Assembly (NCBI RefSeq): GCF_019175365.1
Contig: NZ_CP059572.1
Span: 1-64,000 of the forward strand
Origin: Actinomadura graeca
GTDB lineage: Bacteria > Actinomycetota > Actinomycetes > Streptosporangiales > Streptosporangiaceae
DNA: 64,000 bases
Reading direction: 5' to 3'
The first letter of the stretch is position 1. Every line of letters begins with the position of its first letter. Below the pieces are notes generated by a model. It was not told the origin of the DNA. It ran no database searches and worked only from the letters and a program-made list of their open reading frames with translations. This document shows positions 8,259-16,370 of the stretch, piece after piece. A program made the translations under genes and the position numbers.

Positions 8259-9098
8259 TCAGCCGGTGACGACCGCCACGATCCTGCCGCCCGGCGGGAA
8301 CGCGCCGCGCCCCGCCAGGGAGAAGATCCCGGACATCATCTTCGCCACGTACACCCGGTCCAGGACGAGGCCGTGCCGTCCGGCGAAGTCGTCGGCGAAG
8401 GCGTCGAGGCCGCCCGTCCGCCGGGCGTAGCCGCCGAAGTGGAACCCGTGCTCGACCCGCCAGGTCCCGCGGCGCCCTCCGTAGGTCTCCCGCTGGAGGC
8501 GCTCGACCTCGGCGTCCAGGAAACCGCCTCTGAGCACCGCGAACCCGATCGCCCGCTGATGCGGCGCCAGGCCGGCGGCCAGGCCCGCGAGGGTCCCGCC
8601 CGTCCCGCACGGGCAGCACGCGACGTCGAAGCCGCCGAGCTCGGCGCCCAGCTCGGCACAGCCCCGGACGGCCGCCGCGTTGCTCCCGCCCTCGGGCAGC
8701 AGCAGGAAGCCGCCCCAGCGTTCGCGCAGCGCGGCCAGCACGTCCGGCTCGTGCTTGCGGCGGTAGGCGGGGCGGTCCAGGTAGCCGAGCCGCATCCCCA
8801 TCCGGGCGGCCTCGGCCAGGGTCCCGTTCAGCGGCAGGTGCTCCTCGCCGCGGATGATCCCGATCGTGGCGAACCCGAACAGCCGGCCCGCCACCGCGGT
8901 CGCGCGGACGTGGTTGGAGTAGGCCCCGCCGAAGGTCAGCACCGTCCCGTGCGCCCGCGCGGCGGCCACGTTGTGCTTGAGCTTGCGCCATTTGTTGCCC
9001 GGCAGATCCGGATGGACGAGATCGTCCCGCTTGAGGAACAGCCGCAGGCCGTGCGCGGCGATCCGCTCGTCCTCCAGCTCCACCACGGGGGAGGTCAT
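8259..9098 (-). CDS. PLP-dependent D-cysteine desulfhydrase / ACC deaminase-like enzyme
   Basis: 279 aa tryptophan-synthase-beta-type (fold type II) PLP enzyme. LPGNKWRKL gives the PLP lysine (K36), YSNH (60-63) matches the cofactor/substrate loop of ACC deaminase and D-cysteine desulfhydrase, and CGTGGTLAGL is the phosphate-binding glycine loop. It is somewhat shorter than the usual 325-340 aa. Substrate choice between D-cysteine, ACC or another D-amino acid cannot be read from the sequence. Its ATG overlaps the adenylate kinase stop codon (ATGA, 4 bp), so the two are translationally coupled. It converges on the NTF2-like gene with a 26-bp gap. Confidence 0.82.
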   Translation of the reverse strand: MTSPVVELEDERIAAHGLRLFLKRDDLVHPDLPGNKWRKLKHNVAAARAHGTVLTFGGAYSNHVRATAVAGRLFGFATIGIIRGEEHLPLNGTLAEAARMGMRLGYLDRPAYRRKHEPDVLAALRERWGGFLLLPEGGSNAAAVRGCAELGAELGGFDVACCPCGTGGTLAGLAAGLAPHQRAIGFAVLRGGFLDAEVERLQRETYGGRRGTWRVEHGFHFGGYARRTGGLDAFADDFAGRHGLVLDRVYVAKMMSGIFSLAGRGAFPPGGRIVAVVTG

Positions 9099-9739
9099 CG
9101 CGGCGCCGGGAGCCCGAGCTTCTCGCGGATCGTCGCCTGGACGGCGTCGATGCCCGGCGTGGCGTCGACCGTCACCACGTACTCCTTGCGGCCGAACAGC
9201 TCCAGGATCGGATCGGTCTTCTCCCGGTATGTCCGCAGCCGCTCGGCGACGGCCTCCTCGGTGTCGTCCTCCCTCGCCACCAGCTCGCCGCCGCACACGT
9301 CGCAGCGGCCCTCCTGCGTCGGCCGGTCGTCGATCAGGTTGTAGTCCATCCCGCAGCGGGAGCAGTACCGGCGGCCGAGGACGCGCCGCCGCACCTCCTC
9401 GTCCGGCAGGTCCAGGTGGATCACGCCGTCGATGTCGTAGCTCTCCAGGAAGAACTCCGCCTGCCGCCTGCTGCGCGGGAAGCCGTCGATGATGAACCCG
9501 AAGTTCCAGTCGTGCTGGTCCAGCCGGTCCCGGACGACGCCCTCCACCAGGTCGTCCCCGACCAGGTCACCGGCCGCCATGGTGCGCCGCACCTGCGCGC
9601 CCAGCTTGGTGTGGCTCGTGACGTGCCATCGGAAGATGTCGCCGACGCTGATGTGCACCAGGTCCAGGTCCCGGGCGAGCAGCCGGGACTGCGTGCCCTT
9701 CCCGCTGCCCTGGGCGCCGATGATGACGTACTTGCGCAT
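9095..9739 (-). CDS. adk: Adenylate kinase (extra copy)
   Basis: 214 aa, the normal length of a long-form bacterial adenylate kinase that converts ATP plus AMP to two ADP. P-loop GAQGSGKGT (8-16), NMP-binding GFIIDGFPRS, and a LID domain with four zinc cysteines (C126, C129, C146, C149) are all present, so it should be active. The housekeeping adk of actinobacteria normally sits beside secY in the ribosomal protein region; this one lies between a universal stress protein (36 bp upstream) and a PLP enzyme (4-bp overlap), so it is probably a second, specialised copy. Confidence 0.9.
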   Translation of the reverse strand: MRKYVIIGAQGSGKGTQSRLLARDLDLVHISVGDIFRWHVTSHTKLGAQVRRTMAAGDLVGDDLVEGVVRDRLDQHDWNFGFIIDGFPRSRRQAEFFLESYDIDGVIHLDLPDEEVRRRVLGRRYCSRCGMDYNLIDDRPTQEGRCDVCGGELVAREDDTEEAVAERLRTYREKTDPILELFGRKEYVVTVDATPGIDAVQATIREKLGLPAPR

Positions 9740-9775
9740 GCCTGAGACCCTATGCGGCGCGCGGCCCCGGCGGGA

Positions 9776-10333
9776 TCAGCGCGGGAGCCTCAGACGGCGG
9801 CCCAGCCTGCGGAAACGCGACCGGTCGGCGGTGTGGCCGGGGGAGACGTCCCGCGCGTTCAGGCACTCCAGCAGCGTGTCGAACGCCGGCGGGCGGACGC
9901 AGACCAGGGTGGCGCGGGCGCGGCGGGCGCAGTGCAGCCGCACCGACGGCCGCAGCAGCCGCGAGAACGGGCCGCGCTCCCCATGCCCGACGACCAGGAT
10001 GTCGTCGTCGCCCGCCAGCCGCACCAGCGTCGCCCCCGGCTCCCCGACCAGCGCCAGCGCGGTCAGGTCGACCCCGTCCGGGGGGCCGTCGCCCACCTCC
10101 GCCAGCAGCCCGGCGATCAGCTCGGCGCCGGAGCCGCGCAGCGCGTCGGTGATGCCGCAGCCCAGCTGGCCGGCGGCCGAGACGTGCGGGGGCAGCGGCG
10201 CCGCGTGCACGACCAGCAGCGGCAGCCTCCGGAGGCGGGCCTCGCCGATCGCCCAGGACAGCGCGCAGCGGGCTCCGGTGGAGTCGTCGACCCCCACGAC
10301 CACGCGGGGGCCGCCCTCCGGTCTCGCGATCAC
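9776..10333 (-). CDS. Universal stress protein (UspA family)
   Basis: 185 aa single Usp domain: strand VVVGVDDSTGA at the N-terminus, LLVVHAAP as the second strand, and DILVVGHGERG before the nucleotide loop. In ATP-binding Usps the loop ends in a Gly-Ser; here the equivalent place reads RPSV, so nucleotide binding may be weak or lost. The start is GTG at 10333, supported by GGAGGG 7 bp upstream; the frame is open further upstream but has no ribosome site there. It is first of a likely three-gene unit with adk and the PLP enzyme. A C-terminal arginine-rich tail of about 20 residues extends beyond the domain. Confidence 0.8.
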   Translation of the reverse strand: MIARPEGGPRVVVGVDDSTGARCALSWAIGEARLRRLPLLVVHAAPLPPHVSAAGQLGCGITDALRGSGAELIAGLLAEVGDGPPDGVDLTALALVGEPGATLVRLAGDDDILVVGHGERGPFSRLLRPSVRLHCARRARATLVCVRPPAFDTLLECLNARDVSPGHTADRSRFRRLGRRLRLPR

Positions 10334-10474
10334 GGGTCCCTCCAGACACCTGCGGGGTGATGTGCCCTCTAGGGTGCAGGCATACCCGTTCCGGCGGAAG
10401 TGTTTCGCACGCGGCGAAGCCGGGTTTCCGCAAAAAGGCGTGGGCGCGAAGGGACGGCCGGGCAGAATTCCGGT

Positions 10475-10969
10475 ATGGGCACACCGCACGATCACGACGC
10501 CTGCGCCGTCGCGCACGGCGACGCACCGGCCGGGGCGGAGGAGCGCACGCTCGTCGCGGTCTTCGCCACCCCGGTCGCCGGGCACCTCCTGCGCTACGGG
10601 GCCGACCTCGGCTACCGGACGTTCCTCATCGACCCCGACAAGGACCGCGACGGGCTGTCGGACCTGCCGCCCCTGGACGGCTCCACGGACGTCGTGGTCA
10701 CCGACCACCACCGGCGCGAGCTGGGGCCCGTGCTGCGCGACGTCCTCACCCAGCCCGTCCGCTGGATCGGGGTCATGGGCAACCCCCGCCACCCGGCCCC
10801 GCACATCCCGGCGCTGACCGAGCTGGGCGTGCCCGCGGCCGACATCGCCCGCGTGCGCCGCCCCATCGGCCTCAACATCGGCTCCCGCACGCCCGCGGAG
10901 ATCGCCGTCGCGACCCTCGCGGGCCTCATCGCCGACCGGAACGGGCGGCCGGGCGGGTTCGAGTTCTAG
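10475..10969 (+). CDS. XdhC Rossmann-domain protein (short form)
   Basis: 164 aa. The segment WIGVMGNPRHPAPHIPALTELGV followed by RRPIGLNIGSRTPAEIAVATLAGLIA is the hallmark of the C-terminal Rossmann domain of XdhC/CoxI, proteins that insert sulfurated molybdenum cofactor into xanthine dehydrogenase-type enzymes. The usual N-terminal XdhC half with its cysteine motif is missing, so this is a stand-alone Rossmann unit; no molybdenum hydroxylase gene is nearby. ATG at 10475 is chosen because it follows a short gap and the conserved part starts about 25 residues in; the N-terminus is histidine/acid rich. The 3' end overlaps the convergent radical SAM gene by 44 bp. Confidence 0.75.
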   Translation: MGTPHDHDACAVAHGDAPAGAEERTLVAVFATPVAGHLLRYGADLGYRTFLIDPDKDRDGLSDLPPLDGSTDVVVTDHHRRELGPVLRDVLTQPVRWIGVMGNPRHPAPHIPALTELGVPAADIARVRRPIGLNIGSRTPAEIAVATLAGLIADRNGRPGGFEF

Positions 10970-12353
10970 CGTCCGCGGCGGGGCGGGCGGGCTCGGAGCC
11001 GAACCCCGACAGGATCGACTCCAGGACGGGCAGCGCACGCCCCGCCTTCTTCGCGCGGATGACCATGTCCCACGCCGGCTCGAACTTCTTCCACCCCCCG
11101 GCGTAGGCGGCGTGCCGGGCCTTGCCCCGCAGGGTGGGCTTGGACGACGCGCCCCGCAAGATCGAACCCCAGCGGTAGAAGTCCTTGTAGGCGCGCCAGT
11201 AGCCGTCCTCCAGCTGCCGGGCGGTCATCTTCGCGGGCTTGAAGACCACGGTGCGGGTGTCGTAGCGGTCCCAGTCGCTGTGCAGGAGCCGTCCGGCCTT
11301 GGCCATCCGGTCGTAGAGGCGCGTCCCCGGATAGGGCGTCAGGATGTGGAACGTGGCCGTCTCGACGCCCTGCCCGACCGCCCAGTCGACGGTGCGGCCG
11401 AAGACGTCCGGGTCGTCCTCGTCCATCCCGAACACGAAGCTGCCGTTGACCATGACGCCGTTGTCGTGCAGCCGCTTGATCACCTGGGCGTAGTCGCGGT
11501 CGATGTTCTGCCATTTGCGCTGCTCGGCGAGGTTCCCCGCGTTGACGGTCTCGAACCCGACGAACAGGCTCCGCAGCCCGGACGCGACCGCCTTCTCCAG
11601 CAGCCCCGGGCGCAGCACCGCCTGGACGGTCCCGGCGGCCTGCCACAGCCGCCCCATGCCCCGCATCCCGTCGAACAGGGCGCCCGCGAACCGGGCGTTC
11701 CCGAACAGGTGGTCGTCGAGGAAGTACAGGTGGCGGCCCGGCAGCCGGTCGATCTCGGCGAGCGCCGCGTCCACGGTCTGGGTGTAGAACGACTTGCCGC
11801 CCTCGAAGAACGCCTCCTTGTAGCAGAAGTCGCACACGTGCGGGCAGCCGCGCGACACCACGATCGAGTTCGGCACCAGGTAGCGGTGCCGGTCGATCAG
11901 GTCGCGGCGGACCGGCGGCAGCCCCGCCAGGGTCCGCTCCGACGAGGTGTAGCGCCGCCCGGGGCGCCCGGCGCGCAGGTCCGCCAGGAAGCGGGGCCAG
12001 ATGTCCTCGCCGGGCCCGCAGAAGATCGTGTCGGCGTGCGCGGCGGCCTCCTCGGGCAGCGAGGTGACGTGCAGCCCGCCCAGGCAGACGTGGGCGCCCC
12101 GGGCGCGGTAGTGGTCGGCCAGCGCGTACGCCCGGCGCGCGGAGGTGATGTAGACCTGGATGACCACCAGGTCGGGCTCGTCGGACAGATCGACCTTCTG
12201 CACGTGCTCGTCGGTGAGGGTCACCTCGTCGCCGGGGTCGAGGTACCCGGCCAGGGTGGCGAGCCCGAGCGGGGGGAACAGCGAGTACTTGATCGGCCGG
12301 AAGAACGGGGACGTCGCCTCGGTCAGGGCGGGCAGGATCATCTTGACGCGCAT
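10926..12353 (-). CDS. B12-binding-domain radical SAM protein
   Basis: 475 aa. The N-terminal 130 residues form a cobalamin-binding-like Rossmann domain (DLVVIQVY, GAHVCLGGLHVTSLPEEA, FCGPGEDIWP) but lack the DxHxxG histidine, as in many base-off class B enzymes. The radical SAM core has the iron-sulfur cysteines in RGCPHVCDFCY (C170, C174, C177), followed by the typical FLDDHLFGN and SFVFGMDEDDPD segments. Such proteins perform methylations, ring contractions or C-C bond formation, for example in hopanoid or antibiotic pathways. Nothing beside it identifies the substrate; it stands alone, divergent from an ECF sigma factor. Start ATG 12353 gives the natural MRVKMILP beginning. Confidence 0.85.
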   Translation of the reverse strand: MRVKMILPALTEATSPFFRPIKYSLFPPLGLATLAGYLDPGDEVTLTDEHVQKVDLSDEPDLVVIQVYITSARRAYALADHYRARGAHVCLGGLHVTSLPEEAAAHADTIFCGPGEDIWPRFLADLRAGRPGRRYTSSERTLAGLPPVRRDLIDRHRYLVPNSIVVSRGCPHVCDFCYKEAFFEGGKSFYTQTVDAALAEIDRLPGRHLYFLDDHLFGNARFAGALFDGMRGMGRLWQAAGTVQAVLRPGLLEKAVASGLRSLFVGFETVNAGNLAEQRKWQNIDRDYAQVIKRLHDNGVMVNGSFVFGMDEDDPDVFGRTVDWAVGQGVETATFHILTPYPGTRLYDRMAKAGRLLHSDWDRYDTRTVVFKPAKMTARQLEDGYWRAYKDFYRWGSILRGASSKPTLRGKARHAAYAGGWKKFEPAWDMVIRAKKAGRALPVLESILSGFGSEPARPAADARTRTRPAARSGRR

Positions 12354-12410
12354 GACCCCACGATGTGGCCCGCCCGCGCGCGGACGGTGGGGGAGATGTG
12401 AAGATTCCGT

Positions 12411-12443
12411 GCAGGTCGCCGCGGAGTCGGCGCAGGTCGCCGC
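12411..12443. promoter_or_regulatory. 12-bp direct repeat pair in the divergent radical SAM / ECF sigma promoter region
   Basis: GCAGGTCGCCGC occurs at 12411-12422 and again at 12432-12443, exactly 21 bp apart (two helical turns), just upstream of a possible -10 hexamer TAGGAT (12445-12450) for the sigma factor gene. This geometry fits two protomers of a regulator on one DNA face. No regulator is known. Confidence 0.4.
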
Positions 12444-12553
12444 ATAGGATGTGGGTTCGCGCACGCGTTCTGTCGGTGGCGCCGCCTACCGTCCGTGGTG
12501 ACGGACGAGCCGCGCCGCCCCGGCGACGCCGCCGAGTGAGGGTGATCACCATC

Positions 12554-13531
12554 ATGGCCAACGGCACCATCGACAGCGACCAGGACTTCCAGCACCTCGC
12601 CGACCCGTACCGGCGGGAGCTGCTGGCGCACTGCTACCGGATGCTCGGCTCCATCCACGACGCCGAGGACCTGGTGCAGGAGACCTACCTGCGGGCGTGG
12701 CGCTCCTACGGCGCCTTCGAGGGGCGGTCCTCGCTGCGGACGTGGCTGTACCGGATCGCCACCAACGTCTGCCTGACGGCGATCGACCAGCGCGGCCACC
12801 GGCCCATGCCGTCGGGGCTGGGCGCGCCGAGCGACGAGCCGGAGCGGCCCGTCGTGGCCTCCCCGGAGGTGCCCTGGCTGGAGCCCGTGCCGGACGCGGT
12901 CATCGGCGCCGACGCGTCCGACCCCGCCACGATCGTCGCCGCCCGGGAGAGCACCCGGCTGGCGTTCGTCGCCGCCCTCCAGCACCTGCCCGCCAAGCAG
13001 CGGGTCGTCCTGATCCTGCGGGACGTGCTGAAGTGGCGGGCCGCCGAGGTCGCCGAGCTGCTCGGCACCTCCACCGCGGCGGTCAACAGCGCCCTGCAGC
13101 GGGCCCGGGCCCAGCTGGAGCAGGCCGCGCCCGTGCGGGACGAGCTGGTCGAGCCCAGCGACCCCGCCCAGCGCGACCTCCTCGAACGCTACGCCAGGGC
13201 CTTCGAGGAGGCCGACGTCGCCGGCCTGGTGGAGATCTTCAAGAAGGACGCGGTGTGGGAGATGCCGCCGTTCCCGGAGTGGTTCGTCGGCGCCGACACG
13301 ATCGTCCGGCTCATCGCGGCGCAGTGCGGGCCCGAGCCCGGCGAGCTGCGGATGGTCCCGGCCGCCGCCAACGGGCAGCCGGCGTTCGGGCTCTACAGGC
13401 GCGGCGAGGACGGCGTCCACCGCCCCTTCCAGATCCAGGTGCTCGCGATCACCGGCGAGGGCGTCGCCCAGGTCTCGGCGTTCTTCGACACCACGCTGTT
13501 CGCGACCTTCGGCCTGCCCGACTCCCTCTGA
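12554..13531 (+). CDS. ECF RNA polymerase sigma factor with C-terminal SnoaL-like domain
   Basis: 325 aa, nearly twice the size of a minimal ECF factor. Region 2 spans about residues 12-85 (YRMLGSIHDAEDLVQETYLRAWR), region 4 about 130-185 (AKQRVVLILRDVLKWRAAEVAELL then TSTAAVNSALQRARAQL). The remaining 130 residues are an NTF2/SnoaL-like domain, which in such factors (the SigG/SigX5 group) replaces a separate anti-sigma factor and tunes activity. No anti-sigma gene is adjacent, as expected. ATG 12554 is used; in-frame GTG codons at 12536 and 12542 are alternatives. Targets are unknown; the pca operon begins 190 bp downstream but has its own regulator motif. Confidence 0.88.
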   Translation: MANGTIDSDQDFQHLADPYRRELLAHCYRMLGSIHDAEDLVQETYLRAWRSYGAFEGRSSLRTWLYRIATNVCLTAIDQRGHRPMPSGLGAPSDEPERPVVASPEVPWLEPVPDAVIGADASDPATIVAARESTRLAFVAALQHLPAKQRVVLILRDVLKWRAAEVAELLGTSTAAVNSALQRARAQLEQAAPVRDELVEPSDPAQRDLLERYARAFEEADVAGLVEIFKKDAVWEMPPFPEWFVGADTIVRLIAAQCGPEPGELRMVPAAANGQPAFGLYRRGEDGVHRPFQIQVLAITGEGVAQVSAFFDTTLFATFGLPDSL

Positions 13532-13576
13532 CGGACGCCGGCGGACGCCGGGGCACGCCCACGGCTCCAGGCCGGC

Positions 13577-13608
13577 GCCCGGGTTTTCCGTTCAACGGAA
13601 ACCCGGGC
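13577..13608. promoter_or_regulatory. Inverted repeat before pcaI, likely IclR-type (PcaR/PobR) operator
   Basis: The core TTTCCGTT-C-AACGGAAA (13585-13601) is a perfect palindrome, flanked by GCCCGGG and CCCGGGC arms. The core TTTTCCG-N5-CGGAA recurs once more at 19516-19532, upstream of pobA, with the regulator gene between the two. It could also fold as a hairpin behind the sigma factor gene, but no T-run follows. Confidence 0.55.
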
Positions 13609-13721
13609 GGGCCTCCGGCCGGGGCTGCTGCCAGGGTGGGACCCAGCGGCGGTCCTGGCGGCGCGCCGCGGCGGCGGGCCGGCGCGGCCCGCCGGAGCCG
13701 ACAGGGAGGCACGGGAGGCAC

Positions 13722-14474
13722 ATGGACAAGGTCGTGGCCTCGGCGGCGGAGGCCGTCGCCGGCATCGGGGACGGCGCGTCGCTCGCCGTCGGCGGGTTCG
13801 GGCTCTGCGGGGTGCCCGCCGTCCTGATCGCGGCCCTGTACGAGCAGGGCGCGCGGGACCTGCGGGTCGTGTCCAACAACTGCGGCCTGGACGGGCGGGG
13901 CCTCGGGCAGCTGCTCGGCGCGGGCCGGATCGCCCGCGCGATGGGCTCCTACGTGGGGGACAACAAGGAGTTCGCCCGGCAGTACCTCGCCGGGGAGATC
14001 GAGGTCGAGCTGATGCCGCAGGGCACGCTCGCCGAGCGGCTGCGGGCGGGCGGCGCGGGCATCCCCGCGTTCTACACCCCCGCCGGGGTGGGCACGCAGG
14101 TCGCCGACGGCGGGCTGCCGTGGCGCTACGCCCCCGACGGCTCGGTCGCGGTCGCCTCGCCCGCCAAGGAGGTCCGCGAGTTCGGCGGCCGCGAGTACGT
14201 GCTGGAGGAGGGGATCCGCACCGACTTCGCACTCGTCCGCGCGGCGCTCGGCGACCGGCACGGCAACCTGGTGTTCGACAAGGCCGCCCGCAACTTCAAC
14301 CCGCTCGCCGCCATGGCGGGCCGGGTCACCCTCGCCGAGGTCGAGCGGCTCGCCGAGCCCGGCGAGATCGACCCCGACGCGGTCCACCTGCCCGGCGTGT
14401 TCGTCCAGCACGTCGTGGAGCTGACCCCCGGGCAGGCCGCCGACAAGCCGATCGAGAAGCGGACGGTGCGCTGA
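13722..14474 (+). CDS. pcaI: 3-oxoadipate CoA-transferase subunit A
   Basis: 250 aa alpha subunit of a class I CoA-transferase. The GGFGLCGVP glycine loop near residue 25, [12 protein letters not shown] and [14 protein letters not shown] are conserved in 3-oxoacid/3-oxoadipate transferases, which move CoA from succinyl-CoA to 3-oxoadipate. The pair with the next gene and the pca neighbours favour 3-oxoadipate as substrate over acetoacetate. GGGAGG precedes the ATG by about 11 bp. The stop shares one base with the pcaJ start (TGATG). It is the first gene of a seven-gene coupled operon reading pcaI-J-H-G-B-D-C. Confidence 0.9.
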   Translation: MDKVVASAAEAVAGIGDGASLAVGGFGLCGVPAVLIAALYEQGARDLRVVSNNCGLDGRGLGQLLGAGRIARAMGSYVGDNKEFARQYLAGEIEVELMPQGTLAERLRAGGAGIPAFYTPAGVGTQVADGGLPWRYAPDGSVAVASPAKEVREFGGREYVLEEGIRTDFALVRAALGDRHGNLVFDKAARNFNPLAAMAGRVTLAEVERLAEPGEIDPDAVHLPGVFVQHVVELTPGQAADKPIEKRTVR

Positions 14475-15145
14475 TGGCCTGGTCAAGGAACGAGATCGCG
14501 GCGCGCGCCGCCGCCGAGCTGCCCGACGGCGCCTACGTCAACCTCGGCATCGGGCTGCCCACGCTGATCCCGGGGTACGTCCCCGAGGGACGGCACGTGG
14601 TCCTGCACGCCGAGAACGGCATCCTCGGCGTCGGCCCCTACCCCGCCGAAGACGACATCGACCCCGACCTGATCAACGCGGGCAAGGAGACGGTGACCGT
14701 GCTGCCGGGCGCGGCGTACTTCGACTCCTCGCTGTCCTTCGGCATGATCCGGGGAGGCCACATCGACATCGCGGTGCTCGGCGCCATGCAGGTCTCGGCC
14801 CGCGGCGACCTGGCCAACTGGTCGGTCCCGGGTAAGATGATCAAGGGGATGGGCGGGGCGATGGACCTCGTCCACGGCGCCCGCAGGGTGATCGTCGTGA
14901 TGGGCCACACCGCCCGCGACGGCAGCCCCAAGATCGTCGAGGAGTGCACGCTGCCGCTGACCGGCACCCGCTGCGTCGACCGGATCATCACCGACCTGGG
15001 CGTCCTGGACGTGACCGGCGACGGCCTCGTCCTCGTGGAGACCGCCCCCGGCGTCACGCGCGAGGAGATCGGCGCCGCCACCGGCCCGGCGCTGGCCGGG
15101 GACGCCCGGGGACGGCAGGACACGACGGAAGGGAGCGCGGCATGA
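14474..15145 (+). CDS. pcaJ: 3-oxoadipate CoA-transferase subunit B
   Basis: 223 aa beta subunit carrying the catalytic glutamate (E47 in HAENGILG) that forms the glutamyl-CoA thioester. [11 protein letters not shown] at the N-terminus and [21 protein letters not shown] further on are diagnostic. It overlaps pcaI by one base and pcaH by four (ATGA at 15142-15145). The C-terminal dozen residues are polar and look like a disordered tail. Confidence 0.92.
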   Translation: MAWSRNEIAARAAAELPDGAYVNLGIGLPTLIPGYVPEGRHVVLHAENGILGVGPYPAEDDIDPDLINAGKETVTVLPGAAYFDSSLSFGMIRGGHIDIAVLGAMQVSARGDLANWSVPGKMIKGMGGAMDLVHGARRVIVVMGHTARDGSPKIVEECTLPLTGTRCVDRIITDLGVLDVTGDGLVLVETAPGVTREEIGAATGPALAGDARGRQDTTEGSAA

Positions 15146-15807
15146 CGCACCCGCCGTACCTGTACCCCGACTACCGCAGCACCGTCCTGCGCGCCCCGGC
15201 GCGCGAGCTGGTGATGCCGAAGCTCGGCCCCGACAGCGTCGAGCTGGCCTCGCCCGTCTTCGGGCACCACGAGCTCGGCCGCCTCGACGGCGACCTGACC
15301 CGCCAGCACGCCGGCGAGCCGCTCGGGGAGCGGATCACCGTCACCGGCCGGGTGCTGGACGGGGCGGGCCGCGCCGTCCGCGGCGCGCTGGTGGAGGTCT
15401 GGCAGGCCAACGCGTCCGGCCGGTACGCCCACCTGGGCGACCAGCACCCGGCGCCGCTCGACCCGAACTTCACCGGGGCGGGCCGCTGCCTGACCGACGC
15501 CGAGGGCCGCTACCGCTTCGTCACGATCAAGCCCGGCGCCTACCCGTGGCGCAACCACCCGAACGCCTGGCGGCCCGCCCACATCCACTTCTCGGTGTTC
15601 GGCACCGCGTTCACGCAGCGGCTCGTCACCCAGATGTACTTCCCGGGCGACCCGCTGTTCGCCTATGACCCGATCTTCCAGTCGATCCCCGACCAGCGCG
15701 CCCGTGAGCGGCTCATCTCCCGGTTCGACATGGACCTCACCGAACCGGAGTGGGCACTCGGCTACCGGTGGGACATCGTGCTCGGCGACACCCCGATGGA
15801 GACCTGA
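15142..15807 (+). CDS. pcaH: Protocatechuate 3,4-dioxygenase beta subunit
   Basis: 221 aa intradiol dioxygenase subunit holding the ferric iron. All four ligands are present at the expected spacing: Y95, Y134 (KPGAYPW), H147 and H149 (PAHIHFS). The enzyme opens protocatechuate to 3-carboxy-cis,cis-muconate with O2. The N-terminus [14 protein letters not shown] is that of PcaH rather than PcaG. Coupled by 4 bp to pcaJ and by 1 bp to pcaG. Confidence 0.95.
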   Translation: MTHPPYLYPDYRSTVLRAPARELVMPKLGPDSVELASPVFGHHELGRLDGDLTRQHAGEPLGERITVTGRVLDGAGRAVRGALVEVWQANASGRYAHLGDQHPAPLDPNFTGAGRCLTDAEGRYRFVTIKPGAYPWRNHPNAWRPAHIHFSVFGTAFTQRLVTQMYFPGDPLFAYDPIFQSIPDQRARERLISRFDMDLTEPEWALGYRWDIVLGDTPMET

Positions 15808-16370
15808 TGACCGTCACCGAGCCCGCCGCGCCCGCGCACACGCCGTCGCAGACGGTCGGCCCGTTCTTCGGGTACGCGCTGCCCTACGCCGCCGGATCCG
15901 AGGTCGTCCCGGGCTGGCGGGAGGGCGCCATCACGATCCGGGGCCGGGTCCTCGACGGCGCCGGGCAGCCGGTGCCCGACGCGCTGGTGGAGATCTGGCA
16001 GGCCGACGAGGCCGGCGGCATCCCGCGGCGCCCCGGGGGCCTCGCCCGCGCCGGCCACGGTTTCTCCGGCTTCGGCCGGTGCGGCACCGACCCCGCCGGC
16101 GGCTTCTGGTTCACCACCGTCAAGCCGGGCGCGACCGGCGGCGGCGCGCCCTACATCGCCGTCCTGGTCTTCGCCCGGGGCCTGCTCAAGCCCGTCGCGA
16201 CCCGCCTGTACTTCCCCGAGGACGAGGCCGCCCACGAGGGCGACCCGCTGCTCGCCGAGGTACCCGCCGAGCGCCGCCCGACCCTCATCGCCGAGCCGGA
16301 CGGCGAGCGGGCGTACCGGTTCGACGTCCACCTGCAGGGTGATCGGGAGACGGTCTTCCTTGGCTTCTGA
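15807..16370 (+). CDS. pcaG: Protocatechuate 3,4-dioxygenase alpha subunit
   Basis: 187 aa partner of PcaH. It has the TPSQTVGPFFGYALPY start of PcaG and the jelly-roll core [20 protein letters not shown], but lacks the tyrosine/histidine iron ligand set, as expected for the structural alpha subunit that shapes the active site. The TGA of pcaH and its ATG share one base. Its 3' end overlaps pcaB. Confidence 0.93.
   Translation: MTVTEPAAPAHTPSQTVGPFFGYALPYAAGSEVVPGWREGAITIRGRVLDGAGQPVPDALVEIWQADEAGGIPRRPGGLARAGHGFSGFGRCGTDPAGGFWFTTVKPGATGGGAPYIAVLVFARGLLKPVATRLYFPEDEAAHEGDPLLAEVPAERRPTLIAEPDGERAYRFDVHLQGDRETVFLGF

Noticed and set aside
16339..16341. GTG as start of pcaB
   Set aside because: No ribosome site in front and a 32-bp overlap with pcaG; the TTG at 16360 has a better site and gives the usual protein start.
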